Shown here: piece after piece, positions 1 to 8,240 of the stretch
Layout: each line of letters starts with the position of its first letter
Position numbering within the stretch: position 1 is the stretch's first letter
Assembly: GCA_934102335.1 (NCBI GenBank)
Contig: CAKOSP010000001.1
Location: 124,001 to 188,000 of the forward strand
Source: an uncultured Bacilli bacterium
GTDB taxonomy: Bacteria > Bacillota_I > Bacilli_A > RF39 > UBA660
DNA: 64,000 bases
Direction: 5' to 3'
Translations under genes and position numbers: made by a program
Notes under the pieces: model-generated
Seen by the model: only the letters and a program-made list of their open reading frames with translations
Told to the model about the DNA's origin: nothing
The model's database searches: none

Positions 1-1
1 T

Positions 2-214
2 TGGGCTTTAAATAAAGTGGGAGAGTATTATCGAAAGAAAAATGATTTAACCAAGGCTTATATATATTATAAAAAAAGTATTGAAGCACCAATTAAAGAA
101 AGAAACAAATGGGGATATTATAATTTGGCTAAATATTTTTATAATAAGTCTTGCAGTAAAGAAAATTTAAAATTATATAATGAATATATGAACTATTTTA
201 ATAAATTAGATTGA
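2..214 (+). CDS. 3' end of a TPR/Sel1-like repeat protein (partial)
   Basis: The reading frame is open to the left edge of the window, so only the last 70 residues are visible. They contain a helix-rich unit with alternating Tyr/Ala/Leu (KAYIYYKKSIE followed by YYNLAKYFY) of the kind seen in TPR and Sel1-like repeats. The frame stops at TGA 212-214. An internal GTG at 17 lacks a Shine-Dalgarno sequence, so it is not taken as a start. It ends 56 nt before the start of the split cotE gene. Repeat proteins of this kind usually act as scaffolds; no specific function can be assigned from this fragment. Confidence 0.55.
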   Translation, partial: WALNKVGEYYRKKNDLTKAYIYYKKSIEAPIKERNKWGYYNLAKYFYNKSCSKENLKLYNEYMNYFNKLD

Positions 215-221
215 TAATAGT

Positions 222-250
222 ACACTTTTGCCTAGTTGTTGCATACATTA
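222..250 (+). promoter_or_regulatory. Sigma-E/sigma-K-like promoter of cotE
   Basis: CATACATTA at 242-250 fits both the sigma-K -10 form (CATAnnnTA) and the sigma-E -10 form (CATACAmT). An AC at 224-225 lies 16 nt upstream, as expected for a sigma-K -35. It sits in the 56-nt gap between the preceding gene and cotE and would start a very short leader just before the ribosome binding site at 255-266. Bacillus subtilis cotE is known to use sigma-E and sigma-K promoters. The call rests on motif match only. Confidence 0.45.
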
Positions 251-270
251 GATTAGGGAAGGTGATAAAT

Positions 271-438
271 TTGTCTAGTTATAAAGAAATTGTTACTAAA
301 GCTGTCGTTGGAAAAGGCAAAAAAACTAGTAGAAATGACTATAGTGTTCAGACTGAACATGTTCCAGATACTGTTTTAGGATGCTGGGTAATTAATCATC
401 ACTTGGTCGTTGGTGATAACCAATATAAAATATACTAA
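271..438 (+). CDS. cotE: CotE outer spore coat morphogenetic protein, 5' segment (split gene)
   Basis: A TTG start at 271 follows a strong ribosome binding site (AGGGAAGGTGAT, 255-266). The protein begins SSYKEIVTKAVVGKGKK and continues to PDTVLGCWVIN, the characteristic N-terminus of Bacillus CotE, which organises outer coat assembly in the mother cell. Homology stops after codon 42. At the CAT codon 397-399 the frame enters foreign DNA and reads only eleven further residues before TAA at 436-438, giving a 55-residue stub. The missing part, in the same codon phase, lies 9.7 kb downstream at 10144-10536. Joining the two CAT codons gives 172 residues, close to the 181 of B. subtilis CotE. In the present configuration a functional protein cannot be made. 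Confidence 0.85.
   Translation: MSSYKEIVTKAVVGKGKKTSRNDYSVQTEHVPDTVLGCWVINHHLVVGDNQYKIY
372..420. other. attL: left junction of the serine-recombinase element in cotE
   Basis: Left of the core CA (397-398) is cotE sequence; right of it is element sequence. The arm TGGTCGTTGGTGATAAC (404-420) begins 5 nt after the core. It is the inverse of the arm at 10122-10138, which ends 5 nt before the other core copy; 15 of 17 positions match. This is the half-site symmetry expected when the attP of a large serine recombinase has been split into attL and attR. The central dinucleotide CA is non-palindromic, as is needed to fix orientation. The core is inferred from symmetry and from restoration of the cotE frame. 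Confidence 0.8.
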
Positions 439-570
439 TACGCAGATTTTTATTAATATTTATGGAAATAATTTTAATGTTATTTATATTTTTATTGTTC
501 AACTATTTTTCCAAAATTTTTAAATTTTATAAATTCTGAGTAGTAATAATAAAAATATTAAAATAAAAAA

Positions 571-598
571 GGTATAGATAACTATATCTTTTTTATTT
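571..598. terminator. Terminator hairpin near the left end of the element
   Basis: The stem GGTATAG/CTATATC (571-577/582-588) is preceded by an A-run and followed by TTTTTTATTTT, so it can act in both directions. It lies between the cotE stub and the cargo promoter and would stop transcription from the cotE promoter entering the element. The rest of 439-730 is AT-rich sequence without a recognisable gene. Confidence 0.65.
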
Positions 599-646
599 TA
601 AAAAACTAAAAATATGTTTTATTACAGATAAATAGTGGATTCATAA

Positions 647-676
647 TTGACATAATATAACTAGAAATGGTAAAAT
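647..676 (+). promoter_or_regulatory. Sigma-A promoter of the element cargo operon
   Basis: TTGACA at 647-652 and TAAAAT at 671-676 are separated by 18 nt. The promoter lies about 50 nt upstream of the glycosyltransferase-kinase gene. It suggests that the cargo is transcribed by the vegetative sigma factor, unlike the host cotE gene. Confidence 0.6.
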
Positions 677-730
677 ACATATAATTTTAGTACGAATTTT
701 ACCTGATAATCTGAAAAAAGTGGGGATTTT

Positions 731-2758
731 ATGAAAATTTGTTTTGTTCATGAAGAATATCCAGAAGAAACCAATTTTGGTGGCATAGCAACTTATCAAA
801 AAATTATGGCAGAATATTATGCAAATCACGGAGATAACGTGTACGTTATTACGAGAGGCAAAAATTATAAAGAATATATAGAAAATCGTGTCCATATAAT
901 TAGGGTTGCTGCTGATAATAACAATGATAGTATTATTTCTGTTAAAAACTATAGAAGGGAAGTAGCTAAGATACTGACTAAATTACAAAGTAAAGATATG
1001 ATAGATATTATCGAAACGCCAGATTGGGGAGCAAATACTATTTATTTTGAACATTATAGAAAAGTTCCGATAATTGTCAGATTACATACCCCACTTAAAA
1101 TATGGCTTAACTACAATAATAATAATTTTGGTAAATCGAAGGATATCATATTAAAATGGGAAAAAACAATGTTAAAAAAAGCAGATGCTATTACTTCATG
1201 TTCTGAATTATTAAAAAAAATGGTTATTAAAGAGTATAAGATTAATAAAGAAATAACTACTATACCAAACCCTTATGACAATAAAAATTTTAATGTCACT
1301 ACTAAAACTAACAACAATAATTTAATATATGTTGGTAGTTTGGAAGAAAGGAAGGGAGTTATATTATTAGCAAAAGCACTAAATGTAGTATTAAGCGTTA
1401 TAGATAATAGCCTTGTATATATTGTTGGTAAAGATACAAATCGTAACAGTAAGAATATATCAACGAAAAAATATATGCTAAGTTTAATTTCCAAAGAATA
1501 TCACCATAGAATTAATTTTGTTGGACAAGTTACCAACAATGAAGTTAATGAATATTTAAATAAGGCATATTTAGCAATATTTCCATCCTCTTTTGATAAT
1601 TATCCATATACGATACTCGAAGCTATGGCTAGTGGAAAAAATATTGTTTGCAGTGATAATATTGGAAGTATAGATTTAATTAAACAAAACAATTATGTTT
1701 ATGAAACAAATAATTTAGATGATTTAATAAATAAAATTATGCTGGCACTTGAAAATAAAAAAGATTTTATTAATTATAATAATATTAAATTAGTCAATGA
1801 AGCATGTAGCCAAGACTATGTTTGTAAAAAAATGAGAAATATATATTTAAAAACAATAGAAAAATATAATAAAAACCATCTTGAAGAAAATGAAATGAAA
1901 ATCGCCCTTAAAAGTGTAATTTGCTTTAACAAAATCACAAAAATAAGCAAAGCCTGCAAAAATTTAGCTAATATCGTTTATATTGTTTTTACTGATGTTG
2001 GTAATTTTATTGTTAAAAAATATAATTATAATTATGATTTTGATCTTTGCGGTAAATTATATAATATTTACGAAATAAATGATATTAAAATTGTTAGACC
2101 AATAAATAACAAAATTTTAAATATTAATGGCAATAAATATAATATATTTAAATACATTAAGCCATCTTTCGGGACGCTTCAACAAGATTATATAAAAAAA
2201 ATAATAAATATTGACAGAAAGACAAATATAAAATCAAATGTATTAGAAAAATGTAATAAATATTATGACTATTTGTCTGGATTAGGTAATTACAACAAAT
2301 TAATTGAAAAAGACGAAAAATTTGCGATGCAAAAATATAAAGAAATAAAAGATATGTTAATATTTAATGAACAATACTTAAATCATGGTGATTTATCTTT
2401 AAATAATATTATTTTTTCTGGTAAAGTACCATATATAATTGATTTTGATGAAACGTGTGTTACAACTAAATTATATGATTATGCTGTTTTATTTATAAAA
2501 TTTTATATTAAAAATATTAATCTTAGCTGCGATAATATATTAAATTACATCTTTTTAACTATGCCAGATGATAGTTACACGTTAGAACAATATTTAGCAG
2601 TAATAAAATTTTATTTATGTAAAATTTTATTAGAAAAATTTTATTTATACGAAATTAAAAAAATAGATTTATTTTCTGAGAATCAACTGAAAGATAATTA
2701 TAATCAGTATGTAAACATTTTAAAATTAATTTGTGATTGTGAGGTGCTTAATGAATAA
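731..2758 (+). CDS. GT4 glycosyltransferase fused to a CotS/APH-like kinase
   Basis: A 675-residue two-domain protein. Residues 1-385 form a GT4 glycosyltransferase: an N-terminal fold with the GGIATY loop, the C-lobe signature YVGSLEERKG, and the donor-site region FPSSFDNYPYTILEAMASG. From about residue 389, where an internal Met suggests an ancient gene junction, a second domain has aminoglycoside-phosphotransferase/CotS features: a Lys in FIVKKY, Brenner motif HGDLSLNN (H552, D554, N559) and the metal-binding DFD (571-573), so the kinase looks catalytically intact. In Bacillus, cotSA (GT4) and cotS (APH-like) are separate neighbouring coat genes, with CotS assembly dependent on CotE. The start ATG follows GTGGGGATTTT. 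It overlaps the next gene by 8 nt, implying translational coupling. Acceptor and substrate are unknown. Confidence 0.75.
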   Translation: MKICFVHEEYPEETNFGGIATYQKIMAEYYANHGDNVYVITRGKNYKEYIENRVHIIRVAADNNNDSIISVKNYRREVAKILTKLQSKDMIDIIETPDWGANTIYFEHYRKVPIIVRLHTPLKIWLNYNNNNFGKSKDIILKWEKTMLKKADAITSCSELLKKMVIKEYKINKEITTIPNPYDNKNFNVTTKTNNNNLIYVGSLEERKGVILLAKALNVVLSVIDNSLVYIVGKDTNRNSKNISTKKYMLSLISKEYHHRINFVGQVTNNEVNEYLNKAYLAIFPSSFDNYPYTILEAMASGKNIVCSDNIGSIDLIKQNNYVYETNNLDDLINKIMLALENKKDFINYNNIKLVNEACSQDYVCKKMRNIYLKTIEKYNKNHLEENEMKIALKSVICFNKITKISKACKNLANIVYIVFTDVGNFIVKKYNYNYDFDLCGKLYNIYEINDIKIVRPINNKILNINGNKYNIFKYIKPSFGTLQQDYIKKIINIDRKTNIKSNVLEKCNKYYDYLSGLGNYNKLIEKDEKFAMQKYKEIKDMLIFNEQYLNHGDLSLNNIIFSGKVPYIIDFDETCVTTKLYDYAVLFIKFYIKNINLSCDNILNYIFLTMPDDSYTLEQYLAVIKFYLCKILLEKFYLYEIKKIDLFSENQLKDNYNQYVNILKLICDCEVLNE

Positions 2759-3347
2759 AATAATTATTGCAATTACTGGTCCTTCTGGAGTGGGTAAAAA
2801 TACTCTTGGCGACAAATTGGTAGATAAAGAAGAATTTGTTATCCCTAGACACACTACCACTAGAAGTTATAGAAGTGATGATGCTGATGGATTTTATAGA
2901 TACTTAACACATGATGAATTTAAAAGTGAAGTAATTTTAGATAATTTTTTGTATTGGTCAGGAGACAACACTATTATTGATAAAAAATATGGCAATTATT
3001 ATGGTATGCTAAAAACAGATTACAATATTGTTTCAAAAAATTCTAGAATCATAATTTTTATATCATATAAAGATATTGATTCTATATTTTATTTAAAAAA
3101 AATGGGTTATAACATAGAAGTAGTAAATTTATTATATAGTGATATAGAAAAAAATATAAAAAACAGGCTTTCAAATATTAATAGAAATCATTCAGTTGAG
3201 GATATTAAAAGAAGAGTAGAATGTGCTATAAATTATGAAAAACAATTTAGGCAAAAGTTAGATAGCTACGATGTTTTGAAGATATATACCGATTTATATG
3301 ATGCCGATGAAACATATAATATCGTAAAAAAAAGAAAATTAAAGTGA
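2751..3347 (+). CDS. Guanylate-kinase-like P-loop protein
   Basis: A 198-residue protein with the guanylate kinase layout: P-loop GPSGVGKNT (residues 10-18), a HTTTR segment followed by the DGFYRYLTHDEF region that forms the GMP-binding lid in Gmk, and GNYYG, the conserved nucleotide-monophosphate contact. The ATG at 2751 is preferred over an upstream GTG because GAGGTG precedes it at 2741-2746; it overlaps the end of the GT-kinase gene. Housekeeping Gmk would not normally sit in an operon with a glycosyltransferase on a mobile element. A specialised role, such as phosphorylating a modified nucleotide or sugar intermediate, is therefore inferred. The middle of the protein is more divergent than in true Gmk. 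Confidence 0.7.
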   Translation: MNKIIIAITGPSGVGKNTLGDKLVDKEEFVIPRHTTTRSYRSDDADGFYRYLTHDEFKSEVILDNFLYWSGDNTIIDKKYGNYYGMLKTDYNIVSKNSRIIIFISYKDIDSIFYLKKMGYNIEVVNLLYSDIEKNIKNRLSNINRNHSVEDIKRRVECAINYEKQFRQKLDSYDVLKIYTDLYDADETYNIVKKRKLK

Positions 3348-3360
3348 GGAGAATAATATA

Positions 3361-4983
3361 ATGGAATATTGGAATTTATTTGATTATAAAGGAAAAAAGA
3401 AAGATAAAATAGCAATCAGGGGGTCTAAATTAAATAACGACGATTTTCACTTAGTTGTAAACGCTTGGATTATAAATGATAAAGGCGAATTTTTGATAAC
3501 CCAAAGAAATGCAAAAAAAAGTCATCCATTAATGTGGGAATGTACCGGAGGATCCGCATTAATTGGCGAAAATTCATTACAGGCTGCTGTTCGTGAAATT
3601 AAAGAAGAGCTTGGAATAGATGTTTCCACAAAAAATGCTATATTTATTGGAGAAACACGTCGATTTTATGAAAATTGCCCAGATATTTTACATGTTTGGC
3701 TATTTAAATCAAATAAAAAAATAGAAAATATTAAAATTCAAAAAGAAGAAGTTAACGATGTCATGTGGGCAACAAGAGAAAAAGTTTTACAATTATTTAA
3801 TGATAATAAATTTGAAGGTAATTCATTTTTTAATAAAGTTATTGACATAAATATTAATAATAAAATGTACTATGTAGGTTTTAATGCAAACAATGCAATA
3901 TGCAATGAATGTTTTTTTGATGGAGCTATTACCATTAATCCAAATAGAGAAAAAGGAAATCTGTACTATACAAAAAATGCTATTAAAGATAAATCTAGTG
4001 AATCTTTTTTGACTGATTATAAGCGATATCTTGTTGATACTATGAAAGATATCACTAGCAAATATAAAAATACAACATTTCTAGCTTTTAATAAAAAAAT
4101 TAAAAATTTATTAAAAGATGAAAAAAAATTCAATATTTTAGGCGAAAGAGATTATTCTTTGATTGATAAGTTAAATGATAAAAAATATACTAGGGATTTA
4201 TTGAGTAAAAAAATTCCTATAATAGATATGAAATGGGTTGATGATAAAATTGACTTTACTACTGCTAAAAAAATAGCAAATTCAAAGAAAATAGTTATTC
4301 AAGGTAAGATTGGTAGTGGTGGCAGTAATACATTCTTTATAGATAATGAAGAAAAATTTAATAAGTATTCTTCAATGTGTAAAGATGGGTATTATTTATC
4401 AAAGTATGTTGAGCATTTACCTATTAATGTAACTATAATAATAGGCAAAAATAATGATGTTATTTTACCAACTTCTGTGCAATTAATAAAGCTAGAAGAT
4501 GATAAATTTAAGTATGTTGGTGCTGATTTTGTTTATTCACAAAATCTTAATAGTAAAATAAAAGAACAAATAAATAAATATTCCACAATCATAATTGAAG
4601 AATTAAAAAAACAACGTTACAAAGGAATATTAGGTATAGATTTTATAATAGATAATAAAGATAGAGTATATTTTATGGAAATTAATCCGCGATTTCAATC
4701 ATCGTCGTTTATTCTAAATACTTATTTATCTAAATATTGTTCCACTTCAATTGCCGAATTGCACTATTTAGCAATTACTGATAATTGCATTGGTAATACA
4801 TATTTAGACAAAGTTGATAATAGTTTTGTTAATTGTGCAAACATTAATGATTATAAAGAATTTAAATATTATAAAACAATCAAAAATGGATATTATTCCA
4901 AAAATAAATCATCATATTTTAGAAAAGTATTTAAGTATTCTATTTTAAAATATGGATGCTTTCAAAAGAGAAAAAAAGACTAA
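3361..4983 (+). CDS. Nudix hydrolase fused to an ATP-grasp ligase domain
   Basis: A 540-residue fusion. Residues 1-160 are a Nudix domain with a perfect Nudix box (G64, E70, then REIKEELGI at 78-86), preceded by the HLVVNAWIIN strand typical of the IPP-isomerase-like/YfcD branch. Residues about 165-540 form an ATP-grasp domain: the lysine-bearing strand KIVIQGKIGSGGS, and near 425-445 the signature GIDFIID...FMEINPRFQ, whose E440 and N442 bind Mg-ATP. ATP-grasp enzymes join a carboxylate to an amine or thiol through an acyl phosphate. The gene is 13 nt from the guanylate-kinase-like gene with its own SD (GTGAGGAG). I know no characterised protein with this combination; the cassette looks biosynthetic, product unknown. 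Confidence 0.75.
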   Translation: MEYWNLFDYKGKKKDKIAIRGSKLNNDDFHLVVNAWIINDKGEFLITQRNAKKSHPLMWECTGGSALIGENSLQAAVREIKEELGIDVSTKNAIFIGETRRFYENCPDILHVWLFKSNKKIENIKIQKEEVNDVMWATREKVLQLFNDNKFEGNSFFNKVIDININNKMYYVGFNANNAICNECFFDGAITINPNREKGNLYYTKNAIKDKSSESFLTDYKRYLVDTMKDITSKYKNTTFLAFNKKIKNLLKDEKKFNILGERDYSLIDKLNDKKYTRDLLSKKIPIIDMKWVDDKIDFTTAKKIANSKKIVIQGKIGSGGSNTFFIDNEEKFNKYSSMCKDGYYLSKYVEHLPINVTIIIGKNNDVILPTSVQLIKLEDDKFKYVGADFVYSQNLNSKIKEQINKYSTIIIEELKKQRYKGILGIDFIIDNKDRVYFMEINPRFQSSSFILNTYLSKYCSTSIAELHYLAITDNCIGNTYLDKVDNSFVNCANINDYKEFKYYKTIKNGYYSKNKSSYFRKVFKYSILKYGCFQKRKKD

Positions 4984-5001
4984 TACATGGTATGATAAAA
5001 T

Positions 5002-5023
5002 AACAAAGTAATTTTACTTTGTT
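5002..5023. terminator. Perfect 10-bp inverted repeat after the cargo cassette
   Basis: AACAAAGTAA, a TT loop, then TTACTTTGTT (5002-5023) form a perfect hairpin right after the Nudix-ATP-grasp gene. The following GTTAG is not a clean T-run, so termination may be partial, or the repeat may be a protein-binding site. Confidence 0.45.
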
Positions 5024-5041
5024 GTTAGTTATAAAAACGAA

Positions 5042-5401
5042 ATGATAGCTTTAAAAATGGAAAAAGCAAATGCAAAAGAATTTTTAGGAAAGGAAGTATC
5101 TATTGAAATTGATAGACCACTTGGTACAAGACATCCAAAACACGGATTTATCTATATGTTAAATTATGGATTTATACCTAATACAATTAGTGGTGATGGA
5201 GAAAAATTAGATGCTTATTTAGTTGGTGAATTTGAATCAGTAGAAAAAAGTAATGGCAAGGTAATTGCTATTATACATCGTACAAATGATGACGATGACA
5301 AACTGATAGTTTCAAAAGATGGTAAAGATTATTCAGACGACGCTATTAGAGCTTCAACTGAATTCCAAGAAAAATATTTTGAATCAGTTATAATTAGATA
5401 A
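5042..5401 (+). CDS. Small inorganic pyrophosphatase-family protein
   Basis: A protein of 119 residues, or 114 from the in-frame ATG at 5057. It shows the family I soluble pyrophosphatase core: IDRPLGTRHP, then NYGFIP, the metal-site motif GDGEKLDAYLVG (an acidic pair in the place of D65/D70 of the E. coli enzyme) and NDDDDKLIV. It is much shorter than the roughly 175-residue classical enzyme but matches a short form common in Firmicutes. Hydrolysing PPi would drive the nucleotide- and ATP-dependent reactions suggested by the preceding cassette, although this could equally be general cargo. Neither candidate start has a clear SD, so the start is uncertain. Confidence 0.7.
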   Translation: MIALKMEKANAKEFLGKEVSIEIDRPLGTRHPKHGFIYMLNYGFIPNTISGDGEKLDAYLVGEFESVEKSNGKVIAIIHRTNDDDDKLIVSKDGKDYSDDAIRASTEFQEKYFESVIIR

Positions 5402-5423
5402 ATTTCAAGTAAGGGGGATTTAT

Positions 5424-7628
5424 ATGGAAAAGTTAGAATTTGAAAAAGAAAAGTTAAAATTAGAACAGACTATTGCTATAGTTAAAAAAGTTTTACGTGA
5501 CGAAAATTTAGATTTAGAAAGATTATATAAAGATTTTGTAGGAGACATAGAAGAATTATGGAGAATTGCTGATGCAAAGAAACTTCATATAAGTAATTTG
5601 GAAATAGCACAAGATAAACCCTATTTTGCAAGAATCGATTTTAAATCACAAGAAGATGGAAAATTAAATACAATTTATATTGGAAAAAATGGGGTAATTA
5701 AAGATACAAATGTTATCGTCACTGATTGGAGAGCCCCAATAAGTTCACTTTACTATGACGCGGAAGTCGGAAAATGTGGATTTCAAGCTCCAAATGGACG
5801 AATTGATGGAGAATTGCTGCTAAAAAGACAATATGAAATTGAAAATGGTAAATTACAAGAATATTTTGATGTTGATTTAGTTTCAAATGATGGCTTATTA
5901 CAAAAATATTTAAATGATAATAATGATGCTAGATTAAAAAGTATAGTTTCTACAATTCAAAAAGAACAAAATGAAGTTATAAGAAAAAATTTATTTGATA
6001 ATATCATAGTTCAAGGCGTAGCTGGATCAGGAAAAACAACAGTTGCTTTACATAGAATTGCTTATCTTGTATATAATTACATCAATAAAATAAAACAAAA
6101 TCAATATCTAGTAATCGGTCCAAATCCAGTGTTTTTAAAGTATATTAAATCAGTATTACCAGAGCTAGATGTTGATAAAGTTGAACAATGTACATATGAA
6201 ATGTTTGCTAAAAAATATATTGATGAAGATATAAATATTAATCCATCAAATAAAAAAGTTGTTGCAAATATTTCAGGGAAAAATAAAAATAATATAGATA
6301 AATTTAAATGTTCAATGAAATATAAAGATATGTTAGACAAGTTTTTAGCACTATATTTTTATAGTATTACATCAAAGCCCTTAATGTTAGGAAATTTTCA
6401 AGTATTATCTAGTGAAGAAATTGCAAGTACCTTCAAAATGACTGAAAATAGTTATTCAAATAATTTAGCTAATAGAATTGAACTTACAATTGATAGATTG
6501 TGTAGGGTTATTGAGGATAAACAAAGTGAAATAGTGTCTAATTATGGGGAATATTCATATAATCTTTTCAAAACTGCATCTTCAGAAGAAGAAAAAAATA
6601 AAATGAGAAGTATGTTTTCAAAAGACAGAACAGAAATCTCAAAAAATTGTAGAAGTTCATTAAGAAAATATTTTAATAAATCAAAAGTTAATGCAACTAA
6701 GTTGTATAAATTATTTTTAAGTACAATATCTGATTTTGATATATATAAATATACTTATTTAAATGAACTTAAGAAAGAAACTACAAAAAATATTAAAGGA
6801 AATAATTATGATTTTGAAGACTTAGCATCTTTGATATATATTAAGCGAGTAATTTCTCCTGATAATGAATACGAAAAGATTAGACATGTAGTAATAGATG
6901 AAGCCCAAGATTTAGGCGAGTTTAATTTTTATTCATTAAAAAGCACATTGCCTTCTGCTACATTTAGTATTTTTGGCGATTTAGCGCAATCTATTTATGA
7001 CTATAGGGGTATAAATAGTTGGAAAGAGGTTAATGATTCAATGTTTAATAACAAGGGTAATATTATTAACTTTACCAAAAGTTATAGAACTACTGCCGAA
7101 ATAATGAAGGTTGCAGATGATATAGCTGAAAGCATTGGACTAGGAAGATCCGATTTAGTTGTTAGACATGGTGAAGAAGTAAAATTTACTGAAATGAAAG
7201 AAGAAAAAAATATTCCAGAATTTATTGCTAAAAAGATATCCGAATATAAAGAAAAAGGATATAAGACTATTGCAGTAATAAGCAAAACAGATTTACTTTC
7301 CAATTATATAAATGACGATTTAGCAACTCTTGGAATTAATATACCAAATGTTTCAGAAACCGATGATTTAAGCAATGAAAAATTTAGAATATGTACTATT
7401 TCAAACCAACTTGCAAAAGGACTTGAATTTGATGCTGTAATTATTAATAATGCAAATGAAAAAACATATTCATCATCAAACCCATTGGATATGAAATTGT
7501 TATATGTTGCAGTAACAAGAGCACTTCATGAATTAGATATTGTTTATACTGAAAAATTATCAAATCCATTAAAGAATAATTTGAAAACAAATATTCAAAA
7601 GCAACTAATTAGGAAGAACGATTTTTAA
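5424..7628 (+). CDS. helD: HelD-type superfamily 1 helicase/RNA polymerase recycling factor
   Basis: A 734-residue UvrD-like protein. The N-terminal region has the HelD hallmarks PYFARIDF and DWRAPISSLYYDAEVG, missing from UvrD and PcrA. Walker A is GVAGSGKTT (198-206), Walker B is VVIDEAQD (D492, E493), followed by FGDLAQSIYDYRG (motif III) and FTKSYRTT (motif IV). HelD binds RNA polymerase and releases it from stalled complexes and from rifampicin in some Gram-positives. The start follows AAGGGGGATT. It lies 22 nt after the pyrophosphatase gene and is closed by the terminator at 7764-7796. Bacilli often encode a chromosomal HelD, so this may be an extra copy carried by the element. Confidence 0.8.
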   Translation: MEKLEFEKEKLKLEQTIAIVKKVLRDENLDLERLYKDFVGDIEELWRIADAKKLHISNLEIAQDKPYFARIDFKSQEDGKLNTIYIGKNGVIKDTNVIVTDWRAPISSLYYDAEVGKCGFQAPNGRIDGELLLKRQYEIENGKLQEYFDVDLVSNDGLLQKYLNDNNDARLKSIVSTIQKEQNEVIRKNLFDNIIVQGVAGSGKTTVALHRIAYLVYNYINKIKQNQYLVIGPNPVFLKYIKSVLPELDVDKVEQCTYEMFAKKYIDEDININPSNKKVVANISGKNKNNIDKFKCSMKYKDMLDKFLALYFYSITSKPLMLGNFQVLSSEEIASTFKMTENSYSNNLANRIELTIDRLCRVIEDKQSEIVSNYGEYSYNLFKTASSEEEKNKMRSMFSKDRTEISKNCRSSLRKYFNKSKVNATKLYKLFLSTISDFDIYKYTYLNELKKETTKNIKGNNYDFEDLASLIYIKRVISPDNEYEKIRHVVIDEAQDLGEFNFYSLKSTLPSATFSIFGDLAQSIYDYRGINSWKEVNDSMFNNKGNIINFTKSYRTTAEIMKVADDIAESIGLGRSDLVVRHGEEVKFTEMKEEKNIPEFIAKKISEYKEKGYKTIAVISKTDLLSNYINDDLATLGINIPNVSETDDLSNEKFRICTISNQLAKGLEFDAVIINNANEKTYSSSNPLDMKLLYVAVTRALHELDIVYTEKLSNPLKNNLKTNIQKQLIRKNDF

Positions 7629-7763
7629 TTACTTTTAAACAATGAAGTAGTTATGATTATCAAGTAATAAAATCCTAAAATCAAGGCAAATTTACCATTA
7701 TTTAATACCAATTTAATATTTTATATCAAATATGCTATATTCCGTGCAATCACAAAGAAAATA

Positions 7764-7796
7764 AAATCTCATTGTAATATAATGGGATTTTTTTAG
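7764..7796 (+). terminator. Rho-independent terminator of helD
   Basis: The stem AAATCTCATT/AATGGGATTT (7764-7773/7781-7790, one G-U pair) has a 7-nt loop and is followed by a run of T. Confidence 0.7.
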
Positions 7797-7886
7797 AGGA
7801 AAAATAAATTATAATGAATTATGTGAATGTTATGCTATATCAAGTACTAGAAAAGTAAAAACTTTAACAAGAAGTAGATAATTATT

Positions 7887-8067
7887 ATGGATAGATTTGA
7901 TAATGTTATAAAAAGAAATATTTTAAATGAAGAATATTTCCAACCTTTACCTAGAACTAATCAAACAGGTTATATAGATTTTCAAATTTTATTTGATAAT
8001 TTCGATGAATTTTAACGAAAGATTAGATGTATTTAATGAAATTATAATTAAAAATGAGTGGATTTGA
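7887..8067 (+). pseudogene. Short, probably frameshifted ORF remnant inside the element
   Basis: A 42-codon ORF (7887-8015) ends at TAA, but an overlapping frame beginning at ATG 8005 continues with 20 protein-like residues to TGA 8065-8067. Joining the frames at NFDEF/NFNERLD gives a smoother sequence, which suggests a frameshift in a small gene. No family is recognised. The larger gap 7629-8447 holds this remnant, two terminators, a small intact ORF (8241-8360) and otherwise AT-rich sequence. A further short coding-like stretch around 7812-7881 has no proper start. Confidence 0.3.
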
Positions 8068-8126
8068 TATAGCAAAGCTTATTCAAAAAAAGAAAATGTA
8101 AAAACAATAAAAATAGTAAAATTTAA

Positions 8127-8152
8127 AGGTGATATAATTGTCATCTTTTTTT
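8127..8152 (+). terminator. Rho-independent terminator upstream of the recombinase module
   Basis: AGGTGA/TCATCT (8127-8132/8141-8146) with an 8-nt loop, followed by an unbroken T-run. It insulates the small ORF and recombinase from cargo transcription. Confidence 0.6.
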
Positions 8153-8240
8153 AACCTTTTTTAAATAAAATATTTTTTTGTTCATATAGTTAAATGGAAA
8201 ATAAAAATTAAATAAAAAAATAATGAAAGAGTTGATCCTA

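Noticed and set aside
2751..3347. Housekeeping guanylate kinase
   Set aside because: Although the Gmk folds match, it lies in a mobile cassette coupled to a glycosyltransferase gene and is divergent in the middle; a specialised role is more likely, so no gmk symbol was given.
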